A stretch of 64,000 nucleotides of DNA from Balanoglossus misakiensis. Its lineage: Eukaryota; Hemichordata. The stretch is taken from contig CM082591.2 of the NCBI GenBank assembly GCA_040954595.2, forward strand, positions 1,364,001-1,428,000, in the 5' to 3' direction. How positions within the stretch are numbered: position 1 is the first letter of the stretch; each line of letters begins with the position of its first letter. The position numbers and the translations under genes are program-made. The notes beneath the pieces were generated by a model. The model was not told where the DNA came from. It saw nothing but the letters and a program-made list of their open reading frames with translations, and did not search any database. Positions 11,334-22,677 of this stretch are shown here, piece after piece.

Positions 11334-13356
11334 GTTATGTCAATGATTGGTGTAACTTTCAAATTCTGAGGCATATAGCGTTGTTACTATTGCAGCAAAG
11401 GCGCTTCCATCCCCTGTTGTGGTCGTGCAACTTAACCGGAACCACAGTCGCACCAAGTAAAACGAACAATTGGTTAGGCTGCGGTTTTTGTATGACTCGT
11501 TGGAAACTCCCATCGGCGATGATTGATTTATAGATGGGTTGGCCCATATCACCACTGAGGGAAGGTAGGCCAACAGGGTGGTACATAGTGCGATGGTTCC
11601 CGTTTGACGAAATTCGCAAACCAGTTGACAAAAGTTGGTCAACAATCGTTAAGAAAGATACTTTTTTTCTTTCAACGCGAACTGTCATCACAAAACAAAG
11701 CATCACGACAAAACGTGGCCACCCCCTCTTGTCGAATTGGAATGTCCAAACACTCTACAATCGACCGAGCAACTAAAAGGGGAACTGTGAATGTTTGTAA
11801 TTTTTAAATATAACTCCCCGAGGGTCGGAGTCACGACGGTTACTTTGGTGAATGATGTCATTCTCCCCCAAAATTTTCAGCTACTATTTATGAACAAATT
11901 AGTCAGGATATAATGAGAATCAGACACAGACGCCATCATTGGACATACCCATGTCCACAATTGGCCAAAATCACCTGGCCAATACACGTGGTGTCCCAGG
12001 TCGGCCATGGCCAATGTCATGACCACAGCCAATGTCATGACAACGGCCGGACAATTTGGTATGGTGACTTGGACATGTCTCAAATAAGCTCCTGGGGGTA
12101 GATACATTAATCTGTATGTGCCTGTATCCACATGTAGTATACCTTTGAGTCCGTACCCGACCGAGAGTCGGTCTGGAAAGAATTGTATGTCTAAAATAAA
12201 CAACATGTGTCTTTCCTGCCAGCTTTCTGTCAAGAAGAGCAGGATATACATTGTTCTTGACTGTAAAGCAACCTTGTTGGATGTCTGTTGTTGTTCCGCT
12301 CCTGTCTGCACACTACGACAGTTACGGGTTATTACATCATGTTGCATATCGAATTGTATTGTGTCTGCACTGTCGTGTCGAGTCAACACGCTGAGCATGA
12401 GACAAGATTAACAAGATGGCTTTGACTGAGACTGGACTACGTATTTGGCATGAAAACATGTTTTCGCGCAACTCAACTCGTAGGGATATTGATTACTGCC
12501 CATTTAGATTAAAAATCGTACATTTTCGTAGCAACCCACTAATGGTCCATTGTGTTGTTTTGATAACGGTGATCAAAGTTCTACTAAGAGTTTTAGTGTG
12601 CAGTTTTGTATACACAGGATGCGAAAACATCTTGAGGGGATTACAGTTTGCGCATGCGTAACTTGATATAGCAACTGTGTCGTGTGGGACCCATATGCGC
12701 AACCGCATTCCAATAAAACACCCAACTACACACAAAACTTTAACACGCGTGTTATAGTGCAAGTTTTATTCATTTTCTATCAAATATAAGGAACTCGTTT
12801 TTTAAAGTACACTGACCTTTAAAAACTTTTAAAACTATTTGTTAAATCGATGACTTAAGGTTTTCAGCATAAAACACAAACTTGTAAATCTCCACTGAGC
12901 ATTTCATAAACTCTTTTGTATAAAAATACAAGTATATCAAACAAAAACATATAAGCACATGGTTATTGTAATGATAGTAATCATGCGTTTGCTTTTATAA
13001 AAATAGACATTTAAACAACATGGGTTAAAGTAATTTCTAGAGTTTCTGAGAACTCAGTAGCTTGGACTCAAAATGAAACGTAAACAATATGCTGTTATTT
13101 GCAAAATTGACAAATAAAAAGAATTCAAAATCATCGTATGCAGACGACAATCTGATCGTCTGTACGGAAGTTTAAAACATGATTATAAATGTCACCCTAA
13201 AACATGTCTTTGTGGTCGACATATTGCTGTGATTTGCACGTTGGTTAAAATTCGGACGGATTTACATGTCTGTATAAAAAGGAAAAAAGCATAACGATTT
13301 GGATTTTGGAGATGCGAAATAAATGTTCCGGTGAATATAAAGCACATTTGATTCTC
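11334..13356. other. Intergenic between TNF-B and TNF-C
   Basis: This holds the 5' flank of copy B and, from about 12760 rightward, the probable 3' untranslated region of copy C. An AATAAA on the minus strand (plus tttatt, 12765-12770) lies about 590 bases beyond the copy C stop. Several medium-length frames overlap on both strands (for example 11877-12398 minus), with no recognisable domain. A short direct repeat of ccaatgtcatgac occurs near 12010-12045. Confidence 0.45.
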
Positions 13357-16300
13357 CTAATCACCGACTCGGTACATTCCCATGAACGTCGAATGTTCGT
13401 TGCTCTCAATTCTTATTTTGTCGTGCGCCAGGAAAACCTTCATGTAGATTTTATCGCCGCTCCTCAGCCTAAATAATCCTGAATGATAATTGCTGTAGTA
13501 GCTATCGGTACCAACTGTATTCACCCCACTTCGTCCACTCTTTAATAGGTCAGTGTGTTTTCCTGCGTATCCGTTAGTGTCTGTTGGCAAGAAGATGGTT
13601 CAACGTTATTTTGTAATTGGAAGGGGATTAAAAGAAAAGGGGTTGGCGGTTTTTATTAGGTTATCTAGTATCGGTTGTTTCGCTAGGTGTTACTGTGAAA
13701 ACCAATTTATTATTAATAAATACAAACTCTGTTGGGCTCACCAACCCGTGAAGTACTCAGTCATACTTACCACGAACTGTAAAGTGTAAATATTCACCAG
13801 GTATTGACTCATTTCTTTCATTTTCACTTCTCTGATCGCGTAAGTAAATCTGAAGATGAACAAATGTATACAGACGCAATTTACACTAATTGTTTAGCCT
13901 ATACGGGTCTTGAATTACACCATAAGCCAGGCACTAAATATCTGCCAATAAAATTACTACACATTCTTCTTGGTTCATTCTGTTTCATGACGTACCTGCG
14001 AGTAGATATGATAGACGCCACTCTGAACAACAACCAGATGGTGATTGTCTATCGTCACGTGACGACTAAATGATTGTCCACTCTGATATTCCCAGGGCCC
14101 AACTTTGAACATGTTAGTGTTTCCAATCTTCTTGTCTGGATGAAGAAAACAACTTAAAAAAAATTAGTAAAACGAAAGAAAGACACAAGAGATGCGGCTT
14201 TTCACCGTGAGATGAGGTTTTCATTTTGTGAATGTCCGGTTTATTTTTTTGCTTATTTCTGGTCTGTAATTTTACATCGTTTTCTTGCTTTTCAGTCAAA
14301 CATAACTTTCGCTTTGATATGAATATGTTTTATTTGTCATTTTTAACGGACTAATTTCTCAGAAACAATAATGGCTCGATATCCAAATATGGTATGCGTT
14401 TGATAACGAAATTTTAAGTACATGTGCTATTTTTAAGTTCTTTCGGACAATCGAAAGTGGGTGGATCAAAATTCTCACGAAAAGTGCGACTGCTGCAAAG
14501 TGAAAATGAAACGAAGATTTTTATCCTTAATAGTGTCTGGTATATCTCTTACCTCTTGTAAATCCTTGTTTTCGGCCAGTGACGTGTGCTGCTACAACTC
14601 TGCTCCAAGGTGACACTGCAGGTGACCTTGATGCTCCAAGACTTGTCTGGTTTCTGTTTATAATGTTCTGTATCATTCGTTCAATCGTCCCTTCTGTTAC
14701 TACTTGACCTGTTAAATCATGTCAACATTGACATTTACTCAAAACGCCCCATAAAATGTCAAGTTTTGATTTGTATCCGTCTTTCTTAAGAACAATCACG
14801 TTCTTCAAGAAATTCGAACTTACAAGCAACTCATATACAGTCAAACCTGTATATAATTGCCATGCAAGGGACTTTCCTAAAGTGGCCTTTATAGACAGGT
14901 GGCCTTTATAGACAGTTCAATTAATGCACACGTTAACTGCACAATCTTACCTGGTCTCCAGTTGCGGTTCCCTGTCGGACGATATTCCCTTTCAACAGCA
15001 CGGCTGACAACCTGTGTAAAACAAAGCATATAGGTGTCAGAAAAAGAATCGCCACAATTTTTGGACGAATTGTAGGGTTTTCAGATATGATTAAACTTTG
15101 ACTAATGCTTGTCTTTGCGGCATGCACTTGTTTTGTATATTATCGAGAATAACTAATTTTCACTTCGGGCACATTGATTAGACACCTCTCTCGTGCTTTT
15201 GTTTAAACGTGTTGTTAAATTTGCATTTTCATTTTGTCAAGTAACTTGGAGCTGGTCGTCTGGTCTCCGAATGTTTGACTTTTCTGTTTACAAAAGTTAC
15301 ACACTATCGACATTCGCTGTTCAAGTAAATATTAATACGCACGGTGATAAAAGAGTTTGCTAGTTTCGTTTTATATGCAAACATTTGCAAAGACTTTGCA
15401 TCATTTTCTACTCCTTCCTAACTATTTGCCTCTTTCATTGAAATTTCAGATTTTGGGGAAAAAAAGGGTTACCACCCAGCCTATATCGAAGAAATGTAAG
15501 GTATGATTTCCGTTTTAAAGTCACCTAAGTGTTTTTTTTTTCTGGGCAACAAAAAATTGTGTTTATTTACAAAGATTAGTATCATTCGCCTACAAAGACA
15601 ATATGCTCGCGGTAAATTGAATGGGTTGTATCTTTACATAAGTAGGTTGTTAGGCTACCTTGTGTTATGTTGTTATGGGGCTGCTGGTATCAACTATAGA
15701 ATACATGTATTATGATGGACTATAGACTATAGACTTGGCGTGAATTCAATATTGCGCCATACTAGGGCACATAAACACTCGTAGCTGATACTTGACGGGC
15801 GAACAATGGGCAATGGAGTGCGGGAAAACCCAACAATAATTTCTTTATATATCAGAAACGAGGGTATGACCCCTTTATCTGCGGATACCACATTGTCCGG
15901 CACCGTACTGCACAAAGTCCAACTAGACATGCAGGCAAGGCTTTGCACGTCGCGCAACAAACCAGTTTGATTATCACCCCTGGTATTTTTTTTTACTAAA
16001 GGTGAAAGTTCGGCTACGACAATTGACTTGGTTCGCGAAGCATGGCCAAGTCACACTGATGGCGCGCGTAGAATTAGTGTTCTTTGACTTCGTTTTTTTT
16101 CTTCGTTTGCAATACAATTGTATGTTATTTTTTAACATTTCAGAATGGTAGTTCGTTCAGTTTGATTTTAGTTTTCATTGACTATTTTGACTTTAGCTTT
16201 GAACTTTCGTTCCTTGTGAGAAGGAAGTAAATTGCGGCAAAATCTCAATTATCACATCAGAGAGAGAGAGCGGTTGTCGGTGAAAAGAACGTAGAAAATC

Positions 16301-16709
16301 CAACCTCTTGGAGAGTTTCAGAATCCGCGGCACAGCACTTCAACAGGCCTGTCGTATCTTGGACACTTTGACCAGGACAGATGCAATTGTTCTGTTGCGG
16401 GTTAGCTAATTTTGATTGTGCAGTAGGTCCGGCAAAAGTTTCCTGCGTGTCGTGCTGTTTGTCCCTAAGGTGCTGGATAGACATCTCCAGTCGGGAGACT
16501 TCATTCTGGAAACTGAGCACGACTATTCCAATAACTAGTGGGTAGATAAGCAGTATAACGACGGCTTGAACGGAAAGTACCACAACGACAGTGATGGAGA
16601 AACTGCATCCCTGCTTAGTGCTTTTCGTTCGGCATTGTTCGCAGTCGTTCCGAGTCAAGCCGAAGCTTTCCGTGCTGGAGTCCCTGGGCACCTGGGGTGA
16701 TTCTTCCAT
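13357..16709 (-). CDS. TNF-superfamily ligand-like, paralogue C
   Basis: Six exons, written 5' to 3': 16709-16305, 15011-14951, 14708-14553, 14135-13996, 13849-13771 and 13580-13357 (TAG); 354 residues. The first donor (GAG then GTTGGA) is weak but sits at the homologous phase-0 position, so I kept it. The cytosolic tail has STESFGL and the membrane segment spans about residues 39-67. The stalk has C-x-C and C-C cysteines, and NQT is the glycosylation sequon before the TNF homology domain. Domain landmarks are AAHVTG, GPWEYQSGQSF, VYHIYSQ, HSGLFRLRSGDKIYMKV and STFMGMYRV. Role as for copies A and B: a type II membrane ligand for a TNF-receptor-type partner. Intron 2 contains a dispersed repeat that happens to include a perfect kappaB-like decamer. 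Confidence 0.86.
14838..14925 (+). repeat. Dispersed repeat with ggcctttatagacaggt units (copy 1)
   Basis: It starts acagtcaaacctgtatata and continues with two copies of an approximately 18-base unit related to ggcctttatagacaggt. The same text in the same order appears at 52391-52556. It lies in intron 2 of TNF-like copy C and is likely a small mobile or satellite-derived element. Confidence 0.7.
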
Positions 16710-18519
16710 GGTCGAAGCGTGTTTTCAGCACAACGGGTGTGAAGGCAGCAAAACAGGCAGTCGTTTAGACATACTTGCGCGCAGAGGAACCGCAACGGGA
16801 CCGGGTATACAATCTACAGGAACAGTCATATGCTATTGTTGCTTCCTTCTCAGGAGTACCCCAAAACTTCACAAGTAAATTTAAATAATGAATATTCATG
16901 ATTGCGCGGAACGGCGACCAGTTACCAAGAAAGCTCGTTGGTGTGTAGTTCGTTGTTACAATTAATGTCATATGGAATTGGCCGTGAATTAATGAAGTTT
17001 ATAGTTTCATGGACCCGAGATATGTTTTTTTTTTGTTCAGTTTGTTTTGGATGGATTTCTATACCGAAAAAATGCAATCGCACGAGAAAGCTTCCTTATT
17101 GTTTAACCTGCAAACCCCTAATTTCATATGGAATGGTCCAACCATAAAATACGGTGTTAGCCGGGGTCTTTCCGTGAAGTAAGAAGTGTACGGTGAATTC
17201 GTATTCACTAAAGTTACCCCGGCCAATATAGGGAGAAACCCCAGTACTCCGAATTATATTTTTATCCCAGACTGTGGTGATATCTGGTAATCGTTGAGAC
17301 AGAGCTACATTAGGAGTTTTGACTAAACAGATCCATGCAAGGCCCTCGGTCGTGTTTTATGGATCACGTTCCTACGATTTATAAAGTGTTTGTGTGGGTA
17401 TGATTTATCGCATAGTGGAATTCAAGTAGAACCCTAGATCACTTCATAGTAACGATCGCATCAACACAACCTATATTATATAGTCAGCATTGTTATTGTG
17501 CAATTTTTAATTCAAGTCCGGACTGCAATTTATTTGTCAACAATAACAACGGTCGTTACACACACGCATGCTATATATTGACAAGTGGACGCCACATCCT
17601 CGGACCGCGGTCACTTTGTAGAGGGAGTGACCGTGCCCTTTCACGACCGCAAACAATGTTTGTGTCGCGGAAAAAATATGCCTGACTTGTCGGCGAAGGT
17701 GCCTTGATAGTGATTCTGCAAGGGACACATGTGAAGTCATTCCTGGTGTGAATTGGCTGACATACTTTGTGACTGGAATCTGCCACAGGGCCATTACGGC
17801 TTGACAAACTATCACTGCCTATACAATGGCGGCCGCCGCGGCGCGTGTGTATAAATGAACGAGACAATGAAGACAACACTTTACACGTTGATCAAACACC
17901 TGTAAATTGTTTACAGGGTGGACATCACATGGTCGTATGACAATGCAGGGCGCAACACGTGTCGATGTTTTGTCTTCCTTTGTTTCGCGTTGTTCTTTTC
18001 CATCGCTTTGTGGCAAAAAATGGTGTTGCTGTCAACAGATACAGATCTGAGATCGACAAGTCGTCGGAGACTGAAATCACAAAAGACAAAAGTGCCGCTA
18101 GCACTGTTCCACTTGCCCATGTGCACAGTCTCAAGTCAATAATATTTACTAAATGAAAAATACACGAGATTGCGATCGTGTTTTTTTTCGCGATTTATGC
18201 AACGCAATACAGTGACCGTGTTATATAGGGTTTTACTTTCAGTAATGTTTGACCCGGATTGACTGTTTTTTCGGAGAGAATATGAAAGAAGAAACCGTGT
18301 CCAGTGCAAGTGTCCTTGGGATTTTGTTTTGTCTCATAGACACAGGACTATGTCACCGAGATGGTTCTGAGGGTCATCAAATCTTGATAGTGTATTTTTC
18401 AATCGAAGCACGCATGCTAGCGAATCTTCCATCCAAATCAGTGATACATTTATTGTTCTATTGTCACGTAAATGACGCGGTTTTGTGATCTTTCAACACG
18501 TCGGCGGCGCACGTATTGT
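16710..18519. other. Intergenic between TNF-C promoter and PTOV-like gene 1
   Basis: The two flanking genes diverge from here. There are several overlapping frames on both strands near 17540-18150, with no recognisable domain and no splice partners I could connect. No RNA gene was seen. Confidence 0.4.
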
Positions 18520-18587
18520 GATTGGCCACCTGTTGTCCAATCAGCTCCATCCGAAAAGGAATGACGTAACAATTAGCAAATATAAGG
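18520..18587 (+). promoter_or_regulatory. Core promoter of PTOV-like gene 1: inverted CCAAT pair, CRE-like site, TATA box
   Basis: In order: ATTGG (18521-18525), CCAAT (18537-18541), TGACGTAA (18562-18569) and a TATA-type AATATAAG (about 18579-18586), 69 bases before the ATG. The same four elements occur in the same order and similar spacing before PTOV-like gene 2 (22545-22613), with TATA again about 70 bases from the ATG. Conservation between paralogues is the main support. Confidence 0.7.
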
Positions 18588-18649
18588 CATTCGCGTTACA
18601 CGTTATGACACAGAATTTTTTTGGCAACTTCTTAAAGCAAGATTTCAAG

Positions 18650-20731
18650 ATGTTTACATCCTTCGACATTGATACAGTGATCCGCGGACCCAGGCGACGC
18701 CTTCGGGTGCGGAGGAGAGGCAAACGCGGTGAGTACACATTAGTTTTCTAAGATCCTTCAACTTATCGATCGCTCAGAACTTTCTATCGTTGAATTCTGT
18801 CTCCGTGAAACTGTTGGGCAGAGATCTGTTATTGTATGTTGACGCTGGCACGTCCTGTGAGAGAAAATGCGCATGTGTTTTCACCAAAACGTATATTTTA
18901 CTTCCATCGAGAATTATCACAACTTTTTTGTGAATCTACAAACTGTCCAAAGACTAATTTTTTCTGTGTTTATTCTTGCAGTGGGATCAATCAAAAAGAC
19001 GCTGAATTTTCTCAGCGGCAGTGAGGCTGAGATAGAAGATGTGAGCACGAGCGATCAGTCTGTTCACGGCGACAACGGCAGAAGTCCGCTCTGCAGCGGC
19101 GGCAAGCCGACCGTGAACGCTGTGTCCACAGCACCGAGACGGAAGCGGCCACTGCGACCATGGGCGGTCATGTTGCGGCGAAGAGTGGTGAGTTGTATTT
19201 CTCATGTTGACATTTTCTGCTGAGGGAGGACTTTGTTGGATGTCTCGTATACCTAAAAGAGCATGTATTAAACTCAAGGACGGGGGATATTAGTTCTACG
19301 TGAATCACATTCATTTTATCAAAGTTGCTAAAAAGTGACTGCTTGCTGATGATGTCGAATCCCAGGATTTGGATTTTCTCCTGGTCTAAGTCTAAGTCAG
19401 AAACCTGCAGTGTCTAGTTTGCTCATTCTTCCATTTTTATTGAAGACTCTGTTCTTATTATTATTACAGGAGAAACGAAAGAGATTGCTGACGGACAGCG
19501 ATGAAGAGGAACTACCGGTCCCCGTCAGGCGACGTAGGCATCGCCGGGCAGTTTCCCCGGACGAACCGAGCACCCCCGAAGCGCAAGTCTCGCCAGCAGG
19601 GGCAATGGCGCCCCCAAACTGCCCTTACCAACAGGAGCAGGTGTATGCGCACTTAGAAAGCATGTCCTCTGACGTCGAAAAGATACAGAGAGACGGGGGA
19701 CAACTCTTAGAGTACATAGCCTTCGCTAGACAAGCGATGTTGTCAAACGACGAGTCCGATCAACAGAGAGACTTCTACAGGCAAGCGTACGCCAAGTTGC
19801 AGGAATATGAAGATGTCATTCATAGATTTATGATCAGTCCATTTAACATCTGGCACGGTCAGCTTGAATGGAAACAGGTAAACCATGTTTGCTTTTTTGT
19901 TGTTTTTTTCTCCTCTCTTCTGTGCAGTCTTCTGATTCAAGGTATCATAGCAGAGTCCTGAACCAATTCATTAACCACCCTCTCCTATTTATCTGAATGT
20001 TTACAGGCTTGGGACAATTCGCCACACACATCCTTATTATCCATATATTGCCGTATGGACGGAACCATGGAAGATCTGCCCAAGTTCGTCCATTTACGCC
20101 GATTTTCCAGACACAGGCTATATCTCTTCCCACTAGAGATTATGGTAAGTTTGATCTCTCTCTTCCTCCCCGCTCGCCATTTCTCTCTCTCTCTCTCTCT
20201 CTCTGCACCCGTACTTATCAGTTTAACTTCATTTTCTCTGTAGGCCAAGTTAGAAGACTGTTTCCAAGGCGACAGACCTGTACACTGTTGGTTCTCTTCA
20301 AGTGATATGCTTGCACACCATTACTTATCAAGGGCGCTTACAACAGACTACGTGAGTATAATCGAACTTTCATCCTGTATTTTGACAATCACGAATTCTA
20401 ACTAAAGATATGAAGGTTAATCTCTGTGTTGACAAACTCATTGATCAATTTCCCGATACATTCAGTTAGTACAATCCAATGGCGTTGATATTTCGTAGTA
20501 ATGACATCTCCCGGTCTGTGACGATCAATTAACAAATTTGTCTTTTGATCCTTCCAGGCTGGTCTCATACGTGTCGAAACTGCCAGTGAACCCAACGAGT
20601 CGAAAATAGTGGTTTTACAGTACGAACGAAACTCTCAGCGATTGGACGCGCTGGTTCCCCGGAGCGACGAAGAGTTCGACCGACGGTTCACACGCCTGGC
20701 CGTAGAGTACTTGGACTTCGATGAGTTGTAA
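18650..20731 (+). CDS. PTOV/MED25-ACID-domain protein, paralogue 1
   Basis: Six exons: 18650-18728, 18982-19187, 19470-19877, 20007-20144, 20244-20351 and 20558-20731 (TAA); 370 residues. The N-terminus is strongly basic (RGPRRRLRVRRRGKRG), resembling the extended AT-hook described for PTOV1. More basic clusters follow (RRKRPLRP, RRRRHRR), and residues about 140-210 look helical and charged. From about residue 220 the chain follows the PTOV/ACID domain of MED25 and PTOV1: GQLEWKQ, HRLYLFPLEIM (compare LIMQLIP), VHCWFSSSDM (compare VQFHFTNKDL), TTDYAGLIRVE (compare GNGFAGCVHF), then IVVLQYERNSQRLDALVPRSDEEF. In MED25 this beta-barrel binds acidic activation domains and links them to Mediator. 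There is no von Willebrand domain, so this is not MED25 itself. A nuclear coactivator-type role is inferred. Confidence 0.8.
20182..20204. repeat. (TC)n microsatellite in PTOV-1 intron 4
   Basis: This is an uninterrupted TC dinucleotide run just upstream of the acceptor of exon 5 (20244). It may act as a polypyrimidine stretch. Confidence 0.9.
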
Positions 20732-20913
20732 CTCTGATATCAAATCGAAGTTTGACCAACCGTATTGACCACAAATTCCATTTCCATAAGTTTAATGATT
20801 CCCAGTCGCCATCTTGTATTTTGCTAAAGTCAATAATTTTCTGTCTCAACATTCGATTACTTATTTAATGTCCTTATCTTTTTGAGTTATGTTATTTATT
20901 GTTATATTTTTTT

Positions 20914-20919
20914 AATAAA
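20914..20919 (+). other. Polyadenylation signal AATAAA for PTOV-like gene 1
   Basis: A canonical hexamer about 180 bases after the stop codon at 20729-20731. The 3' untranslated region is AT-rich with ATTTA-type text. Confidence 0.6.
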
Positions 20920-20939
20920 ATTATACACTAAAAATTACA

Positions 20940-22540
20940 TTCAATTTGTCGGTGCTGTCGTTCTTGAAAGACGTTGACCCGTCTTTTAAACTTTGATATA
21001 CTAAATCAATGCAAGTAAAAGTTTCTACAATCTTGGATTATCTTCCATGGCAGATACGTGGAGATAGACGGATTGGGCGGAAACTGAAAGGTCCAGTCGT
21101 TGGAGGGCGCGCTCTGTGACCTCTAACCTCTGGGAGGCTATGTAATGCTTCCGGTGTCAGCGTTCTGTATTGCATTCACTGGTACACGTGCATGTAATTG
21201 TAATACACTCACACCACTGTCCTCACACGAGGAAAAAGCGGCTAACTTACTGCCAACAACAAAAATACGCAGGTCAACTATAACAATGTCAGTGCGCCCA
21301 CAGGGGCACGCGACATGACATGACAGAATCACTCATAGTGACGCAAAAGTAAATTTTATTGGGGTTAATCTCATTTAACAGACCTGTGGAAGTTATAGAG
21401 ACATTACTCATGATCTAGCTGCAATGATTGTAGCGGGTGCTACAAGGTTGACTGGTGTGTTCGCAGGGCTGCGAACACACCATCAGTCAACCGCTACAAT
21501 CATTGCAGCTACTCATGATCCAGCTATGAGTAGAGACAGGAAAGACCCTAACTGTCGAGGCGAAAATCGAATGTTCATCGAACAGGATGTTGACCACCTG
21601 TTGATTGTCGAAGTGTGTAGCTGCCCAGTACATCAGAAAGGCGTGAAACGGGAAGTACTCCAAACGTTTGTCAAGTCACACGTGTGGCGGCTTGCTATTG
21701 ATCACCTCACAGTCACGTGTCCACGATCTCCTGTACACCATGCGCATGCCCGAAGTGTTAACGTTTTCCATTGTCACCCAGGAAACGCTCCACATGTTCG
21801 CCAGTGCAGGCTTGTCATCTCTCCTACCTCAAGGGTCTGCCGCGTTCCGACGGACTTGTCAGACCATTCACACAAGAACGAGATCTCCCCAGGCTTCACG
21901 CTTATCACCCCCCCCATGCAAAGACATGCGACAATCATAAAGAACTTGGACATGCATGTACACCTGTGTCGACTTGTACAAGTTAATCGAAACACAGGTG
22001 GCTTTCTTCCTCTCGTAAACGGTGATTTTCGTTTCTTATGCAAATGCATATCCACGACGCCGAGTTTGAGTTTTGAGGAGTCTATGTAACTATTCGAGTT
22101 TGGTCACCGACCATCTACACACCATGGTTTCGTGTACTGAAAACTCATATGCCAGTTGTACAAACCCCAGTGTATGTGAAATTCACAAATACAAGCATAG
22201 CGAGATTTATATTAAAATACATGTATAAAATGTATTGCAAACAAAGGGACGTGCGAAATTGCAAGACGTGTGTGACATATGATAACACAAGTTGGCCGAC
22301 AGCTTGGTTTACTGAGAACGATATGTTTTTCTAAACCTCCGTGTCTCCCCCAGGAAAGTGCTCAAAACAAGTTGATGTTTTTCCAAACGAGCAAAAATCA
22401 AGTACATTTTCATTCCGATGCGACTGAGAATCTGTCACACATATTTACCCAAGTGAGGCGGTAAACCAAGATGATCAAAGCGACCATGACAAGTGCGTGG
22501 TGATCGCTGCATTGTTATGCATATAGGGTAGTCTACAGAT
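20940..22540. other. Intergenic between the two PTOV-like genes
   Basis: Apart from the hairpin, I see no gene. The long open frame at 21424-22089 begins inside the hairpin, has no domain and no homologous exon in the other paralogue, and is not called as coding. Confidence 0.5.
21416..21511. repeat. Long imperfect inverted repeat (hairpin)
   Basis: The left arm starts tagctgcaatgattgtagcgg. The right arm ends with its reverse complement at 21511. Inner arms (gactggtgtgttcgcag and ctgcgaacacaccatcagtc) pair across a minimal loop near 21467. The left arm has an extra stretch of about 10 bases (gtgctacaag) that would bulge. A diverged copy of the left arm alone lies at 24250-24288, past the second PTOV-like gene. 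Confidence 0.85.
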
Positions 22541-22544
22541 ATCA

Positions 22545-22614
22545 TGATTGGGCCGTCATTTGACCAATCAGAGCTTTTTACAACGACATGACGTAACCGT
22601 CTGCTAATATAAGA
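22545..22614 (+). promoter_or_regulatory. Core promoter of PTOV-like gene 2
   Basis: ATTGG (22547-22551), CCAAT (22564-22568), TGACGTAA (22589-22596) and AATATAAG (22606-22613) are followed by the ATG at 22678. Order and spacing match the promoter of PTOV-like gene 1, implying the promoter was duplicated with the gene and then kept by selection. TGACGTAA is a CREB/ATF or C/EBP-type half-site; the actual factor is unknown. Confidence 0.7.
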
Positions 22615-22677
22615 GCCCGAAGGAAAGAGTGAATAACACAACTTTCGAAGCGAATTACTGAACACAAGTTTTCCGAG

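Noticed and set aside
11877-12398. 173-codon minus-strand frame between TNF copies B and C
   Set aside because: No recognisable domain, contains a short direct repeat, and competes with open frames on the plus strand.
14868-14877. Perfect NF-kappaB decamer gggactttcc in intron 2 of TNF copy C
   Set aside because: It lies inside a dispersed repeat whose other copy (52404-52413) has gggacttttc, so the match is probably incidental to the repeat.
17537-18156. Several overlapping frames upstream of PTOV-like gene 1, one with a hydrophobic start
   Set aside because: Frames are open on both strands, with no splice partners and no family resemblance.
21424-22089. 221-codon open frame between the PTOV-like genes
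   Set aside because: It starts inside the inverted repeat, shows no domain, and overlaps several equally open frames; the paralogous interval has no counterpart.
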